A stretch of DNA of 64,000 bases, taken from positions 684,501-748,500 of the forward strand of contig OY848917.1 in the NCBI GenBank assembly GCA_963693285.1. Reading direction: 5' to 3'. Shown one piece after another: positions 1 through 11,444 of this stretch. This DNA comes from Xestospongia muta. Taxonomy: Eukaryota; Porifera; Demospongiae; Haplosclerida; Petrosiidae. The notes below the pieces were generated by a model. It did not search any database. It was not told the origin of the DNA and saw only the letters and a program-made list of their open reading frames with translations. Each line of letters opens with the position of its first letter. Position 1 is the first letter of the stretch. A program made the translations under genes and the position numbers.

Positions 1-417
1 AACTAGCTCGGCACTAGTAGTAACATTAATGCAACTATCACTTTTGATGTTTGAGCAACTGTCTTTTCCCCAATGAGTATATACTATGCCTCCACATTTT
101 GGTCCAGGAGGTCCTCTTTTTCCTTCATCTCCTTTTTCTCCCTTTGGTCCTCTTGATCCATTTCTTCCATCAATACCATCAATACCAGGTGGCCCTTGAA
201 GTCCTTCTGTCCCATTTCTACCATCTCGACCTTTTAATGTCATAGTAAGATTATTGTTATCATCAGTACACCAGCGACTGGCATAATAGATAGGCGTAGG
301 TGATGATGACTTCACTGAGACAACAAATAAAGAATAAGGAAGAATGTCTTATGCAAATACTAACCTACCTTTAATTGTAACTGCTAGGAGGATAAAAATA
401 ACCACAACTACCTTCAT
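1..417 (-). CDS. Short-chain collagen C4-like protein, 3' part beyond window
   Basis: Secreted extracellular-matrix collagen of the sponge short-chain (spongin-like) type. Two exons on the minus strand: 417-369 (start ATG at 417) and 314 running past base 1, joined in phase 1 across a GT-AG intron. The first exon encodes a hydrophobic signal peptide starting MKVVVVIFILLA. The second gives a short linker, then 15 uninterrupted Gly-X-Y triplets (about residues 45-89, starting GRDGRNG), then the family hallmark [13 protein letters not shown] that opens the cysteine-rich C-terminal domain. The rest of that domain lies outside the window. The mature product should trimerise through the triple helix; that is family knowledge, not seen here. 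It is the left-most member of a tandem array. Its 5' half is duplicated as a dead copy at 2799-3439. Confidence 0.82.
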
Positions 418-499
418 TGTAGGCATTGTTGTGTATAAGCAAAGAAATCACTCAGCTTTCAAAGAAAAAACTGTGTGCATGCAGTAGCCTTGTCTGCTT

Positions 500-526
500 C
501 CTTTTGTAGTTGATAGCTTGACCTTT
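500..526 (-). promoter_or_regulatory. Proximal promoter of the collagen gene at 1-417
   Basis: On the minus strand a degenerate TATA element (TACAAAAGG, 508-500) lies about 83 bases upstream of the ATG. An AAAGGTCA half-site (526-519) sits just upstream of it. The same pair occurs at almost the same spacing in front of most other collagen copies, which is the main support. Confidence 0.5.
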
Positions 527-1127
527 AGTTTTGACCAATGCTATGTTATAGTTGACATAGTCATGTGCTCTACTATTACTATATCTACTATATCTGTTAT
601 GTTAGGTAGCTTTTGATGACCTTATTATATAAATATTGTATTGTAAGCTAATATCACTCCACATTTTGCTGATGTCATGTCATATAAGGTAACAGTTATT
701 ATAGACTAAAGGGTAGATTATGAGTAACATTTTTGGACAGTAAGCCATTTCTTTTCAGAAAGCTAATGTTCAGAATCTTGTTTTCTTCAGACCATTTAAC
801 AAGAATTCTGTATTATGTAAAGAAACCCTCACTTCTGTCTGGATTTAAGTAATACAATAAGAATAGTGTGATAGAAATTTCTTTTGGATGCAGAATTTGC
901 CTATTTTAAACAAATGACTCGTCATTATACATTTTCTCAAGAATTAGCTTGTTTTCCTTGTATACAATGCTTCATGCAGTGTTTTGATTGGACTACATTG
1001 TTTGGTGTTTATATTGACCAGTTATATGCTTAATTGTATGTTCAAATCTTTTGTTTGTGACATAAATTTATAATTTGACCAAAATGACTATTACGATTAA
1101 ATTCTATACTCCATTAAAAAATGTGGA

Positions 1128-1523
1128 AGTAGTTTTAGCTCTGGTATCATGACTTAAAACTGCTTTTGTTCAGTATATCATAATATTCACTAGCAACTCC
1201 TCTTGCATAAAGTACTTTTGGTACCAGTTGTAAATATTTGGGCAATTGTTATTTTCCTGATGAGTATATATTATACTTCCACTTGGTTTTTAAAGGGGTC
1301 CTCTTTCTTCTTGCTCTCCTTTCTCTCTCTTTGTGTACCCCCTGTTTGATTTCATCCATTTACGCCATCATGACCAGATGGTCTTTGAGGACCTGTTAAG
1401 CTATCTCTTCCATCTTGACCTTGTAATATTGTAATTCATCCATTATCATCATCCTAGTTTTGTTATTATAACTTACCTTTACTTAAGCAAATAGGAACAT
1501 GAAAGTAACCATAGCTACCTTCA
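1128..1523 (-). pseudogene. Decayed short-chain collagen copy
   Basis: Reading the minus strand, a first exon starts at about 1523 with MKVAMVTFMFLFA and then hits a TAA. A second exon follows with ACAAGGTCAAGATGGAAGAG, a decayed version of the start of the triple helix in the live copies. The Gly-X-Y repeat is broken by several stops and frame changes. A relic of the YTHWGK motif (reads YTHQEN) lies near 1265, and a relic of the AVQVMIPAKT region near 1130-1170. No intact frame remains. It belongs to the same family as the genes on either side. Confidence 0.75.
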
Positions 1524-2132
1524 TTGTTGTTCTGTTGTTGTAAGTAATTAATCACTCAGCTCTCAATGAAGGAAATATCTGCAGTAAAGCTGTCTTGTCT
1601 TCTTCCTTTTATAACCGATACCTAGACCTTTAATTTAGAGCAATGGTTATGTTATAGTTGTCATGGCCATGTTCCTTTGTGTGTAGTTCATTATATTCAT
1701 GATGAAATTGCTACATGAATGTTGTATTCTGCACTATCAAAAAGTCAAGAAGGTAGACTGAAAATTGTTTGCAAGTGACCACCCATAGTTACTGCTGCAT
1801 CAACAGTTTAACAATAGTTATTAACTAATTATTAATGAGTAAGCAGTATAACTGTTCATATATTGTGCATATAATATGCAATGATTGACCTTCAACTTGA
1901 ATTATCATACATTGTAGTACTATGATTTCTTAAAGTGTTAGTTTCTAATGAGACAAAACTATATTGTGATAAGAGTAAGACAAGGTGTACAGTTATTTGG
2001 TAAACCAAGCATGTTTTGACATTGAGGTGTTACTATTTTATCATAAAAAACTATAGTAAGTTTGAGGTGTAATCACAACTGTTTGGAGACAAGAATCTTT
2101 GTGAACTCTGAGTTACTATGTTAACATAACAT

Positions 2133-2163
2133 AACAACAGATGTCAGCAAGACATCTGTTGTT
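2133..2163. repeat. Perfect 13-bp hairpin
   Basis: AACAACAGATGTC and its exact reverse complement are separated by 5 bases. The same hairpin with the same flanks recurs at 8707-8737, as part of an intergenic block that was duplicated with the collagen genes. Confidence 0.8.
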
Positions 2164-2519
2164 AATGATAATGTACTATGTTATCAAGTAGATTATACTA
2201 ATTCTTCAAAGAACACGTTTCAGATATTTTGTGATACTATAAGTATTTTTGTACAACCAATGACTCCTGAAAAGTCTGTATTTCATAGATATGGATAATT
2301 TTTAGTATGACTTTGTTTATACCCACTAGATAAATGTACATACATATTGGATGTACAATATAATTAATTCTCATAAATCCTTGCTAGTAAAATTCAATTT
2401 CCATTTCTGATATTTCTGTGTTACTTTTACATGTACATGAAAGGTAGTCTGGTATGCAAGTATTGAGCCTCTCCACTCTAGTGTTTTTTATATGTTGTAC
2501 ACCCACCCACCTTTATTAT

Positions 2520-2760
2520 GACTACATAAAAATACAATTCTTGTAAGAGAAATGAATCATGTGTAGTTTTTATTGAGACAAAAGGTATTATGAGAGAGAT
2601 AAGACAAAATATACTCTACGTAGAGGTAGTATTCTACCATGTTTTGACATTGAGGTCTTACTATTTTATCATAAAAAAAACTATAGTGAGTTTGAGGTGT
2701 AATCATAACTGTTTGGAGACAAAAACCTTTGTGAGCTGAGACATCAAAATGTTATCATGT
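2520..2760. repeat. Intergenic repeat family of the collagen array
   Basis: This block contains ATGAATCATGTGTAG, TATTGAGACAAAAGG, GAGGTAGTATTCTACCA and TTTGAGGTGTAATCATAAC in order. Related blocks lie at about 4135-4460, 8510-8690, 9660-9945 and, more diverged, 1930-2110 and 12560-12680. About one copy lies between successive collagen genes, so it appears to have spread with the duplication unit rather than as an independent mobile element. A minus-strand open frame at 9749-9946 is only a by-product of it. Confidence 0.7.
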
Positions 2761-2798
2761 AGGCTGGTATTATTGAATGAAATTATAGCAAGTATTGA

Positions 2799-3439
2799 CC
2801 TTTAATTGTAACTGCTAGGAGGATAAAAATACCACAACTACCTTCATTGTAGCCATTGTTGTGTACAAGTAAAGAAATCACTCAGCTTTCAAAGAAAAAA
2901 CTGCCTGCAGTATATGCTTTGTCTGCTTCCTTTTGTAGTTGATAACTTGACCTTTAGTTTTGGGCAATGCTATGTTGTAGTTGGCATAATCATGTGCTCT
3001 ACTATTACTATATCTACTACTATATCTGTTATGTTAGGTAGCTTTTGATGACCTTATTATATAAAAATTGTATTGTAAGGTAATATCACTCCACATTTCG
3101 CTGATGTCATGTCATATAAGGTAACAGTTATTATAGACTAAAGGGTAGATTATGAGTGACATTTTTAGACAGTAAACAATTTGTTTTTAGAAAGCCTACA
3201 TTCAGACTCTTGTCTTTCTTCAAACGATTTTAATAAGAATTCTGTATTATGTAAAGAAACCCTCATTTCTGTCTGGACTTGAGTAATATAATGGAAATAG
3301 TGTTATAGAAATTACTTTTGGATACAGAATTTGCCTATTTTAAACAAATGACTCATCGTTATACATTTTCTCAAGAATTAGCTTGTTTTTCTTGTATATA
3401 ATTCTTCATACACTGTTTTGATTGGACTACATTGTTTGA
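2799..3439 (-). pseudogene. Orphan promoter and first exon of a collagen gene (duplicate of 367-1004)
   Basis: The block matches 367-1004 nearly base for base and carries the signal-peptide exon and upstream region of the gene at 1-417. A one-base deletion after MKVVVV puts the exon out of frame and soon gives a TAG. The donor sequence has also changed, from gtaggt to gtcaat. No collagen second exon follows downstream on the minus strand, so this is a promoter plus broken first exon without a gene. Confidence 0.7.
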
Positions 3440-3785
3440 TATAAGTATTTTTGTACAATCGATGAATCTTGAAAGTTTTAATTTCATAGATATGGATACG
3501 TTTTAGTATGACTTTGTTTATACCCACTAAATAAATGTGCATACATATATTGGATTATACACAACCAATCTTCTTTACCTTTGTAATTATAGAACACTTT
3601 AAATAACATTTTATCATTCTAACTGAGGTCTTGTTACCATAGTTTCATCAGTATGAAGTAAGTCCCTATCTAAATTACCACAAATCCCAAAAGTAGTTGA
3701 AGTCAATGCATGTATAAAACCTACTAAAAGTCAAAATGTAATCTTTTTAGCTTATTACCCAATAATTGAAACCATAAACAAGTGA

Positions 3786-3840
3786 TGGATACTATTTCAA
3801 CTAAACTAACTTCAGTTTAGTTCAGTTAAAGTAGTATCCA
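3786..3840. repeat. Imperfect long hairpin
   Basis: TGGATACTATTTCAACTAAA is answered by an imperfect reverse complement ending AAAGTAGTATCCA, with almost no loop. The stem is about 25 bp. It may be a tiny inverted-repeat element or a transcribed hairpin. No flanking target duplication was obvious. Confidence 0.6.
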
Positions 3841-5098
3841 CTCATGAGCAATAGATTACTTTTGGCTACATATTGAGTTAGACTGTTTTTAGCTTTATGG
3901 TAACTTAGACTTGAGCTGACATTGTATTAATGAAATTATGATAATAATGACCTCAGTTACAATGATGAAATACTTTTTAAGTACTTTTACATGTACATGA
4001 AAGGTTGTCTGGTAAGCAGCAATAGCAAGGAGAAATTATAATTGAATAGTCTTTGTAAGTGATCATAAAAGACTTCCTATATCATCAATTAACTACATTA
4101 TTTAATAATCAATAATTACTAAGAAACTAAGTATGGAGCCTCTCCACTTTAGTGCTTTTTGTATATTGTACACCCACCCACCTTTATCATGACTTCATAA
4201 TAATATATTTTTTGTAAGAGAAATGAATTATGTGTTGTTTTTATTGAGACAAAAGGTATTATGAGAGAGATAAGACAAAATATACTCTACATAGAGGTAG
4301 TATTCTACCATATGCATGTTTTGACATTGAGGTGTTACTATTTTATCATTAAAAAAAACTATAGTGAGTTTGAGGTGTAATCATAACTGTTTGGAGACAA
4401 AAATCTTTGTGACCTGAGACATCAAAATGTTATCATGTAGGCTGGTATTATTGAATGAAGGTATAGCAAGTATTGATCTGTATAAACAAGACATCTTTGT
4501 TAATACATGTACATGTACTGTATGTTGTTAAGTAATTTTTTTCTATAACCATTAGTAGAAGTGGATATCTTATTAGTGTGTATCACCAATGTACATATAC
4601 ATCATTTGTTTATATTGACTAAATGTTATGGTATTGATGTTAGATGATCTATCTCTGCTTTCATGATAATAGCAATGTCCTGTTTCCAGAAGTGCCAGTG
4701 GCACTTAATGATGGCTAATATAATTTATTAATTTAAACTTTTTAGGTTTGTATTTTTAAAATCCCTTTTCCTTTAAATTGTAATTTATATTCCTGACATT
4801 ATTCTGTATAGAATGGAGCACAAATAAAAACTTCTCTTAAGGAGAAACACTATTTAAAATTTTATTAGTGTCCTATTTCATCATAGTAATAGCATCTTTG
4901 TTCTGATATGAACAAACAAGAATAAACCACATGCTTGCCTAAATGATTGCATTAATTACATTTATAACTATCAAAATGAGATAATTAAAATTGAATATAT
5001 AAAAAAGTTTCAAACACAAAAATTATTTGCTAAATTAAAGACCATACTAGTTATCAATAAGGCTTATTACAACATTGTATCAAATACATGTTGTTCAT

Positions 5099-5989
5099 TT
5101 ATATGGTGCACACAACACATGTGACATATTTCTTATTATTTTCATATGGTGGACACGGAATTCCAGTGCATGTTGTGGTGACATGATGAAGTAATGCACC
5201 ATTAACATTAGTAGCAGTACCTGGAATACTATCACCATCTTTATCAACGCAAATGTAATCTTTGTTGCTTTTGTGACTAGCGCGTGCAGTCATCAAATAT
5301 CCGACATATTCTGTAGTCCATGATTCTGGGCAGGTAATTCTAGCTGGTATCATAACTTGAGCTGATTTTGTTGCAGTGTAACATACTGCACATGGAACAT
5401 TATGGTCTTGTTTTAAAATTGGTGACTCGTATTCCGTTCCATATAGATTTGCATAGGTAATAATCTTTTTGGTATCATCGTGATAGTATTCAGGGTCTTT
5501 TTCAGGAAGACAAAGAAAGTTGCTACCTCCTCCATAATTATTATAATATTCACCAACAACTCTTCCTGCATAAACTACCTCGGTACTTGATCGAAGTTTA
5601 GGGCAAATACCAGCTTTGATGTTATTGCAACTGTCTTTTCCCCAATGAGTATATACCACACCTGCACTTGGTGGTCCACGAGGTCCATCTTCTCCTCGAT
5701 CTCCTTTCATTCCTGGTGGACCCAGTTTTCCAGGTTTCCCATTGATGCCATCAAAACCAGGTGGTCCTGGAGGTCCTGGTAACCCATCTCTTCCATCTCG
5801 ACCTTGTAATACACTAATATAAGTATTGTTACAAGCGGGAGGTACAGGTGTTGTTGATGTTGATGATGCCTTTGCTAATAAAAAAATAATGAAATTATTG
5901 AAAGCTAGTTATACTAACCTACCTTCACCTCTTACTTCATAATACTGAGCAGCAGTTAGGACAATGAAAATAACCACAGCTGCCTTCAT
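5099..5989 (-). CDS. Short-chain collagen C4-like protein, 280 residues
   Basis: Extracellular short collagen. Exons on the minus strand: 5989-5923 and 5874-5099 (843 nt, joined in phase 1; donor gtaggt, acceptor ttattag). Residues 1-20 form a signal peptide (MKAAVVIFIVLTAAQ). Residues 23-46 are a Ser/Thr/Pro linker with one Cys. Residues 47-91 are exactly 15 Gly-X-Y triplets, including GPPGPPG. The C-terminal domain starts [14 protein letters not shown] and contains [37 protein letters not shown] and CTGIPCPPY, ending in TCVVCTI. The paired cysteines suggest a disulphide-rich domain. The protein is very close to the product of 6620-7503, so the pair is a recent duplicate. The start is the first ATG after the TATA box and opens the signal peptide. 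The assignment to the sponge short-chain collagen C4 family rests on recognition of the VVYTHWG and CTGIPCPPY motifs plus the short triple helix. Confidence 0.92.
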
Positions 5990-6069
5990 AATCACTTAGC
6001 TTTTCAATGAAGTAATCAGTTAACTTCTCAGTGAAGGAAATGTCTGTAGTATAACTGCCTTGTATGCAT

Positions 6070-6260
6070 CCTTTTATAGCTTATAGTTTGACCTTTAGCT
6101 TGATGTTATAGTTGACAAGATCACGTGCCTGTTTTTAATTCATTCCTTTTACAGCTTATAGCTTGACCTTTTGTTTGATGTTATAGTTGACAAGATCATG
6201 TGCCTGTTTATAATTCATTCCTTTTATAACTTATAGCTTGACCTTTAATTTGATGTTAAG
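6070..6260 (-). promoter_or_regulatory. Triplicated proximal promoter module of the collagen gene at 5099-5989
   Basis: Three tandem copies of a module of about 75 bp lie upstream of the gene. The gene-proximal copy has TATAAAAGG (6078-6070) and AAAGGTCA (6096-6089), followed upstream by an E-box CACGTG (6122-6127). The next two copies start near 6145 and 6219. They keep the GGTCA element; the middle TATA has decayed to TGTAAAAGG, and the distal one reads TTATAAAAGG. Other family members have one copy only. Confidence 0.65.
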
Positions 6261-6583
6261 TTAATTTAGACTTTTTAGGCTTATTTTTTAAAATCCCTTT
6301 TCCTTTAAATTGTAATTTATATTCCTGACATTATTCTGTATAGAATTGAGCACATCTTAAAGGAGAAACACTTTTTAAAATTTTATTAGTGTCCTATTTT
6401 ACTATAGTAACAGCATCTTTGTTCTAATAATAACAAACAAGAATAAATCACATGTCTGCCATAAATGATTGTGTTAATTATATTTATAACTATCAAAATG
6501 AGATAATTAAAATTGAATATGTAAAAAGTTCCAAACAAAAAAAATATTTGCTAAATTAAAGACAGTACTAGTTATCAATAAGG

Positions 6584-6589
6584 TTTATT
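6584..6589 (-). terminator. Polyadenylation signal AATAAA
   Basis: On the minus strand AATAAA lies about 30 bases after the stop codon of the gene ending at 6620. The same sequence context follows the gene ending at 10442 (10411-10406). The copy ending at 5099 has AATAAG at this point. Confidence 0.6.
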
Positions 6590-6619
6590 ACAACATTGTA
6601 TCAAATACAAGTTGTACAT

Positions 6620-7503
6620 TTACTTGCTACACACAACACAGGTGGTATATTTCTTATCATCATAAGGTGGACAAGGAATTCCAGTGCATGTTGTGGTGAC
6701 ATGATAAAGTAATGCACCAGTATTAACATTAGTAGCACTACCTGGAATACCAACACCATCTTTATCAACGCAAATGAAATCTTTGTTGTTTTTGTGACTG
6801 TAGCGTGTAGTCATCAAATATCCGACATATTCTGTTGTCCATGTGTCTGGGCAGGTTATTCTAGATGGTATCATAACTTGAACTGATTTTGTTGAAGCAT
6901 AACATACTGCACATGGAACATTATGGTCTTGTGGTAAAATTGGTGACTCATATTCTGTTCCATATAGATTTGCATAGGTACTCTTATAGGTTTTATCGAG
7001 ATATTCAGGATTCTTTTCAGGAAGACAAAGAAAGTTGCTACCTCCTCCAGTATTATAATTATTTTCACCAACAACTCTTCCTGCATAAACTACCTCGGTA
7101 CTTGATCGAAGTTTAGGGCAAATACCAGCTTTGATGTTATTGCAACTGTCTTTTCCCCAATGAGTATACACCACACCTGCACTTGGTGGTCCAAGAGGTC
7201 CATCGTCTCCTCGATCTCCTTTCATTCCCGGTGGACCTGGTTTTCCAGGTTTTCCATCAATGCCATCAAAACCAGGTGGTCCTGGAGGTCCTGGCAACCC
7301 ATCTCTTCCATCTCGACCTTGTAATACGCTAATATAAGTATTGTTACAAGCGGGAGGTACAGGTGTTGTTGATGTTGATGATCCCTTTACTAATAAAAAA
7401 TAATGAAATTATTGAAAGCTAGTTATACTAACCTACCTTCACCTCCTACTTCATAATACTGAGCAGCAGATAGGAGAATGAAAAAAAATACAGTGAGCTT
7501 CAT
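6620..7503 (-). CDS. Short-chain collagen C4-like protein, 278 residues
   Basis: Near-twin of the gene at 5099-5989, with the same predicted role as a secreted short collagen. Exons on the minus strand: 7503-7437 and 7389-6620 (837 nt, phase-1 junction). The signal peptide is [15 protein letters not shown]. The 15 Gly-X-Y triplets fall at residues 47-91. The C-terminal domain has the same order of motifs ([56 protein letters not shown]) and ends TCVVCSK. Conservation between the twins extends through the intron and the 3' flank (about 6280-6610 against 4740-5090), so the duplication unit was at least 1.5 kb. Differences are concentrated in the linker between [10 protein letters not shown] and PCAVCY. 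Confidence 0.92.
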
Positions 7504-7591
7504 TGTGGCTCTCCTTATTAGTAACTAAATATTGTAATCAGTTAGCTTATAAATGAAACAAATATCTGCAATATAACTGCCTTGTATGCAT

Positions 7592-7618
7592 CCTTTTATA
7601 GCTTATAGGTTGACCTTT
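7592..7618 (-). promoter_or_regulatory. Proximal promoter of the collagen gene at 6620-7503
   Basis: On the minus strand TATAAAAGG (7600-7592) lies about 90 bases upstream of the ATG, with AAAGGTCA (7618-7611) directly upstream. It is a single copy of the module that is triplicated in front of the neighbouring gene. Confidence 0.6.
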
Positions 7619-8706
7619 AGTTTGATGTTATAGCTGACAAGATCATGTGCCTGTTTTAATTCATGGTATTCATGATGACTTAGTTATATAATGTTGTATT
7701 ACAAGTCAAAGTCACTCCACATTTTGTTCAGTCATAACATTGTAGTAATGTCTTGTCATATAAGGCAATAGTTATTATAGACTAAAGGTAGATTATGAGT
7801 GACAATTTTACACAATGAACATTGTTTTTCAAGAAAACTAACCTTCAGACTTCTTTCTTTCTTCAGCCTAATTCAACAGGTTGTAGGTGATAGCTTAATC
7901 TTTAGTTTAGAGCAATGGACATGGTCATGTGTCTATGTGTAATTCATGATACTCATGATGTCTTTGTATAAATGTAGTCTTATAAGTTACATCATTACAA
8001 TATGATGTAATGTCATATGAGGATTATTATGAAGCCTTAGCCTGTAAAATTGACAGAACGTAACAAGCAAATCTGCTAACTACGTTATTCAATCTAGGGT
8101 ATCAATGGACAGGGTAGTCTAACAGATGTAAGAATTTTAATAGAAGCTGAATCCAAAAGTTATAACCACTTTACTTGCTTTCCTTTTGAAGTCATTTTAT
8201 AGTGTTTGGTATTAGTAAGTAAATATTACTAATATAAGGAAATTTACTACAAACTTTGCTACTTCCATATTCTGCACTATCAAAAAGTCAAGAAGGCAGG
8301 CTGAGGAGTCTTTTTAAGTGACCACACATACTTGCTTCTGTGAAAACAATTTAACAGTAGTTATTAGCTAAACTATTAATAATTATAAATAACTGAGCAG
8401 TAGGACTCTGAACTTTTAGCGCTTTTCATATATGTTGTGCATATAGTGTATAATCTGTGACCTTTAGCAAGATAACTATCAGACATTATAGTACTATGTT
8501 CTCTTAAAATGTTGTTATATTGAGACAAAAAGTATTATGAGAATGATAAGGCAGAATATACTCTACATAGAGGTAGTATTCTACCACGTTGTATTATTGA
8601 GGTGTTGCTATTTTATCATAAAAAACTATAGTGAGTTTGAGGTGTAATCATAACTGTTTGGAGACAAAATTTCTGTGAACTCTGAGTTACTATGTTAACA
8701 TAACAT

Positions 8707-8737
8707 AACAACAGATGTCAGCAAGACATCTGTTGTT
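8707..8737. repeat. Second copy of the 13-bp perfect hairpin
   Basis: Stem and loop are identical to 2133-2163, and the flanks on both sides are shared. It belongs to the duplicated intergenic block. Confidence 0.75.
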
Positions 8738-8820
8738 AATGATAATAGAGTAAGACTATGTTATCATGTAAATTACTCAGTAATTCAGATATGTTTGTGA
8801 TATTATAAGTATTTTTGTAT

Positions 8821-9016
8821 GGGGTGCCATTTGTATCAAGATTGAATGTATTCACTGGAACAATGAATGAGTTATTTATTAAATTTCTCTTGATTTATTT
8901 TTTTAGTTAATAAATCATACATTATTTAGTAAATGACGTATGATTTATTAAATAAATAAGAACTAAATCAAGAGTTATTTAATAAATAAGGACTTATTTG
9001 ATACAAATGGCACCCC
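8821..9016. mobile_element. Miniature inverted-repeat element, 196 bp
   Basis: Perfect 19-bp terminal inverted repeats (GGGGTGCCATTTGTATCAA) flank an AT-rich core with no coding capacity. Paralogous intergenic copies at about 2240 and 3445 lack the insert and give the empty site (AAGTATTTTTGTACAA). The flanks ATTTTTGTA and ATTTATGTA look like an 8-9 bp target duplication with one mismatch. That size would fit a hAT- or Mutator-type non-autonomous element; the superfamily is not settled. Confidence 0.8.
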
Positions 9017-10405
9017 AAATTTATGTACAAACAACAACTCATGAAAAGTCTGCATTTCATGGATCTGATATACCCTTGCTAGTAAAATTCAACTTCTATT
9101 CCTGATAATATGCTGTGTTGCATTTACATGTACATGTACAAAAGCACGTCTCTTAAAGAGATTTGTATCATTCCTTTGGTGCTCTATATCATCCTATGCT
9201 GCAGTAGAAACATCTGTGTTTTACTATAAACTCATCAAATGTACATACTATGTACTAAATAGTTACCACTAATGTAATAGTGTTTAATTGTATATAATCT
9301 AACTGACCAGTAGTAAGGTGTAATAGTTAGTATGGTCTAATTCATGGCACATAGTGTAGCAAATGTTTTGCAATAAATTAATTATTCACGAGGACATTGT
9401 CAGTTATCTTGATGAAAACAAAACAAATGTGAGAATTTTAACAAATCTCTTCATTCCAAGCTATAATAATTTTGCTTACTTAAACTTCCTTTCCTTGTGA
9501 AGGCATTTTGTGGTACATGGATGGATGCAAATAAGTATTGTTACTATGAATTATTTTATTAACATACTTTACTGTTACTACATCTAACACCATCAAAAAG
9601 TCAGCAATAGTTATTTATTGCATTGGTTACTAATAACTAATTATTTAATGTTAAATATGTGTCCTCTGCACTTTAGTGCTTTTCATATGTTGTATACCCC
9701 ACATTTATCATGACTTCGTAATAATAGATTTTTTATAAGAGAAATGAATCATGTGTAGTTTTTATTGAGACAAAAGGTATTATGAGAGAGATAAGACAAA
9801 ATATACTCTACATAGAGGTAGTATTCTACCATGTTTTGACATTGAGGTGTTACTATTTTATCATTAAAAAAACTATAGTGAGTTTGAAGTGTAATCATAA
9901 CTGTTTGGAGACAAAAATCTTTGTGAGCTAAGACATCAAAGTGCACATCATTTATTTATACTGACTATACATTTTGGTGTTGATGATTCACTGTCTCTGA
10001 TTTTAGAATTATGACAAGGTCTGGCCTATGGCACTTAATGATGACTAAAATAATTAATTAATATCAAAGTTTTAGTTTTGTTATTTTTATGTATGTTTAC
10101 AGTTAAAATGTAATTTATATTTCTAACTCAATTCTGTATAGAACAGAGTATATGTAATTGTTTCTCTTAAAGAGAAAGAGTTTATTATTCCTTTAGAGCT
10201 CTATGTTACCATAGTAACACCATCCTTGTTTTAATTTGAGCAAGTAACAATAAAAGAAAGTACCATATACCAGCGATGAATTATTGTGTTAATTAATTAT
10301 ATTTATAGCCATCAAAATTGGATAATAAAATTGTGAATGTATAACATAGTTGCAAGCACAAAAATTATTTACTAAATTAATAAACAAAACTAGTTATCAA
10401 TAAGG
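9017..10405. other. Intergenic, no gene seen
   Basis: AT-rich spacer between collagen genes. It holds one copy of the intergenic repeat family (about 9660-9945) and the 3' flank of the gene ending at 10442. No open frame has plausible composition. Confidence 0.6.
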
Positions 10406-10441
10406 TTTATTACAACATTGTATCAAATACAAGTTGCTCAT

Positions 10442-11326
10442 TTACTTGCTACACACAACACAGGTGATATATTTATTTTTGTTATAAGGTGGACAAGGAA
10501 TTCCGCTGCATGTCGCAGTGACATGATAGAGTGATGGGCCATACGGGATTCTAGTGTCAGGAGGTAGAAAAGATTCAGCATCTTTATCAACACAAATGAA
10601 GTTTTTGTTGCCATATTGACTGGAACGCGCAGTCATCAGATATCCCTCATATTCTTCAGTCCATGATGGTGATGGGCAGGTAGTTTTACCTGGTATCATA
10701 AGTTGAACTGCTTTTGTTGGTGTATAACATACTGCACATGGAACATTCTCATCTTTATCTACAGATGGTATTATTGAGTCAGATTCAATTCCGTGTAGAT
10801 ATGCCTGGTTACCGTTATAAGTAATACTGAGATTTTGTGGACCTTCAATAGGAAGACATAAATAGTTAGCTCCTCCTCCAAAGTGACTATAGTATGAACC
10901 AGCAATTATTCCTGCATAAAGTGTCTCAGTATCAGTTTCAGTATCAGAGCAATTGTTATTTCCCCAATGAGTATACACTACACCTCCTTTCTTTGGTCCA
11001 GGAGCTCCTCTTCCTCCTCGTTCTCCTTTTGGTCCTTTTCGACCTTCTCTTCCTTCTGTTCCATTTCTACCATTACGACCATTTACTCCTTGAGGTCCTT
11101 GTGTTCCATTTCTACCATCTCTACCTCGTAATGGTTCTTGATAAAGACTGTTATCAGTCCAGCCACTCTTGATAAGTGTTGGATCTAACTCTGAGAAAGT
11201 TAATACAAAAGTAATGATGTTATTAAAACCTCTTGTACTTTATTTTACTAACCTACCTTCACTTGCCACTACTTCATAACACAGAGCAGCAGCTAGGACA
11301 ATGAAAACAACCACAACTACCTTCAT
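10442..11326 (-). CDS. Short-chain collagen C4-like protein, 272 residues
   Basis: Diverged member of the array. Exons on the minus strand: 11326-11257 and 11190-10442 (819 nt, phase-1 junction; acceptor tttctcag). The signal peptide is MKVVVVVFIVLAAALC. Residues 24-45 are a non-collagen linker. Residues 46-90 are 15 Gly-X-Y triplets, more charged and Asn-rich (GRNGRNGTEGREGRKG) than those of the two twins. The C-terminal domain keeps VVYTHWGNNNC, GGGANYLCLP, PCAVCY, VQLMIPGKTTCP, FICVDKD and CSGIPCPPY, ending TCVVCSK. It lacks one cysteine-containing segment near the domain start. The charge pattern of the helix suggests different trimer partners; that is inference only. Confidence 0.9.
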
Positions 11327-11417
11327 TGTGGCTCTCATAATTATAAATAGCTAAATGTAGTAATCACTTAGCTTTTCAAAAAAGCAAATATCTGCAGTAT
11401 AACTGCCTTGTATGCAT

Positions 11418-11444
11418 CCTTTTATAGCTTATAGGTTGACCTTT
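11418..11444 (-). promoter_or_regulatory. Proximal promoter of the collagen gene at 10442-11326
   Basis: TATAAAAGG (11426-11418) with AAAGGTCA (11444-11437) upstream, followed by the CATGTG form of the E-box. Spacing is the same as in front of 6620-7503. Confidence 0.6.

Noticed and set aside
6871..7116. Open frames in other frames across a collagen exon, on both strands
   Set aside because: They overlap the well-supported collagen C-terminal domain and arise from its codon composition.
9749..9946. 65-codon minus-strand frame
   Set aside because: It lies in the intergenic repeat family, and other copies of the repeat do not keep the frame.
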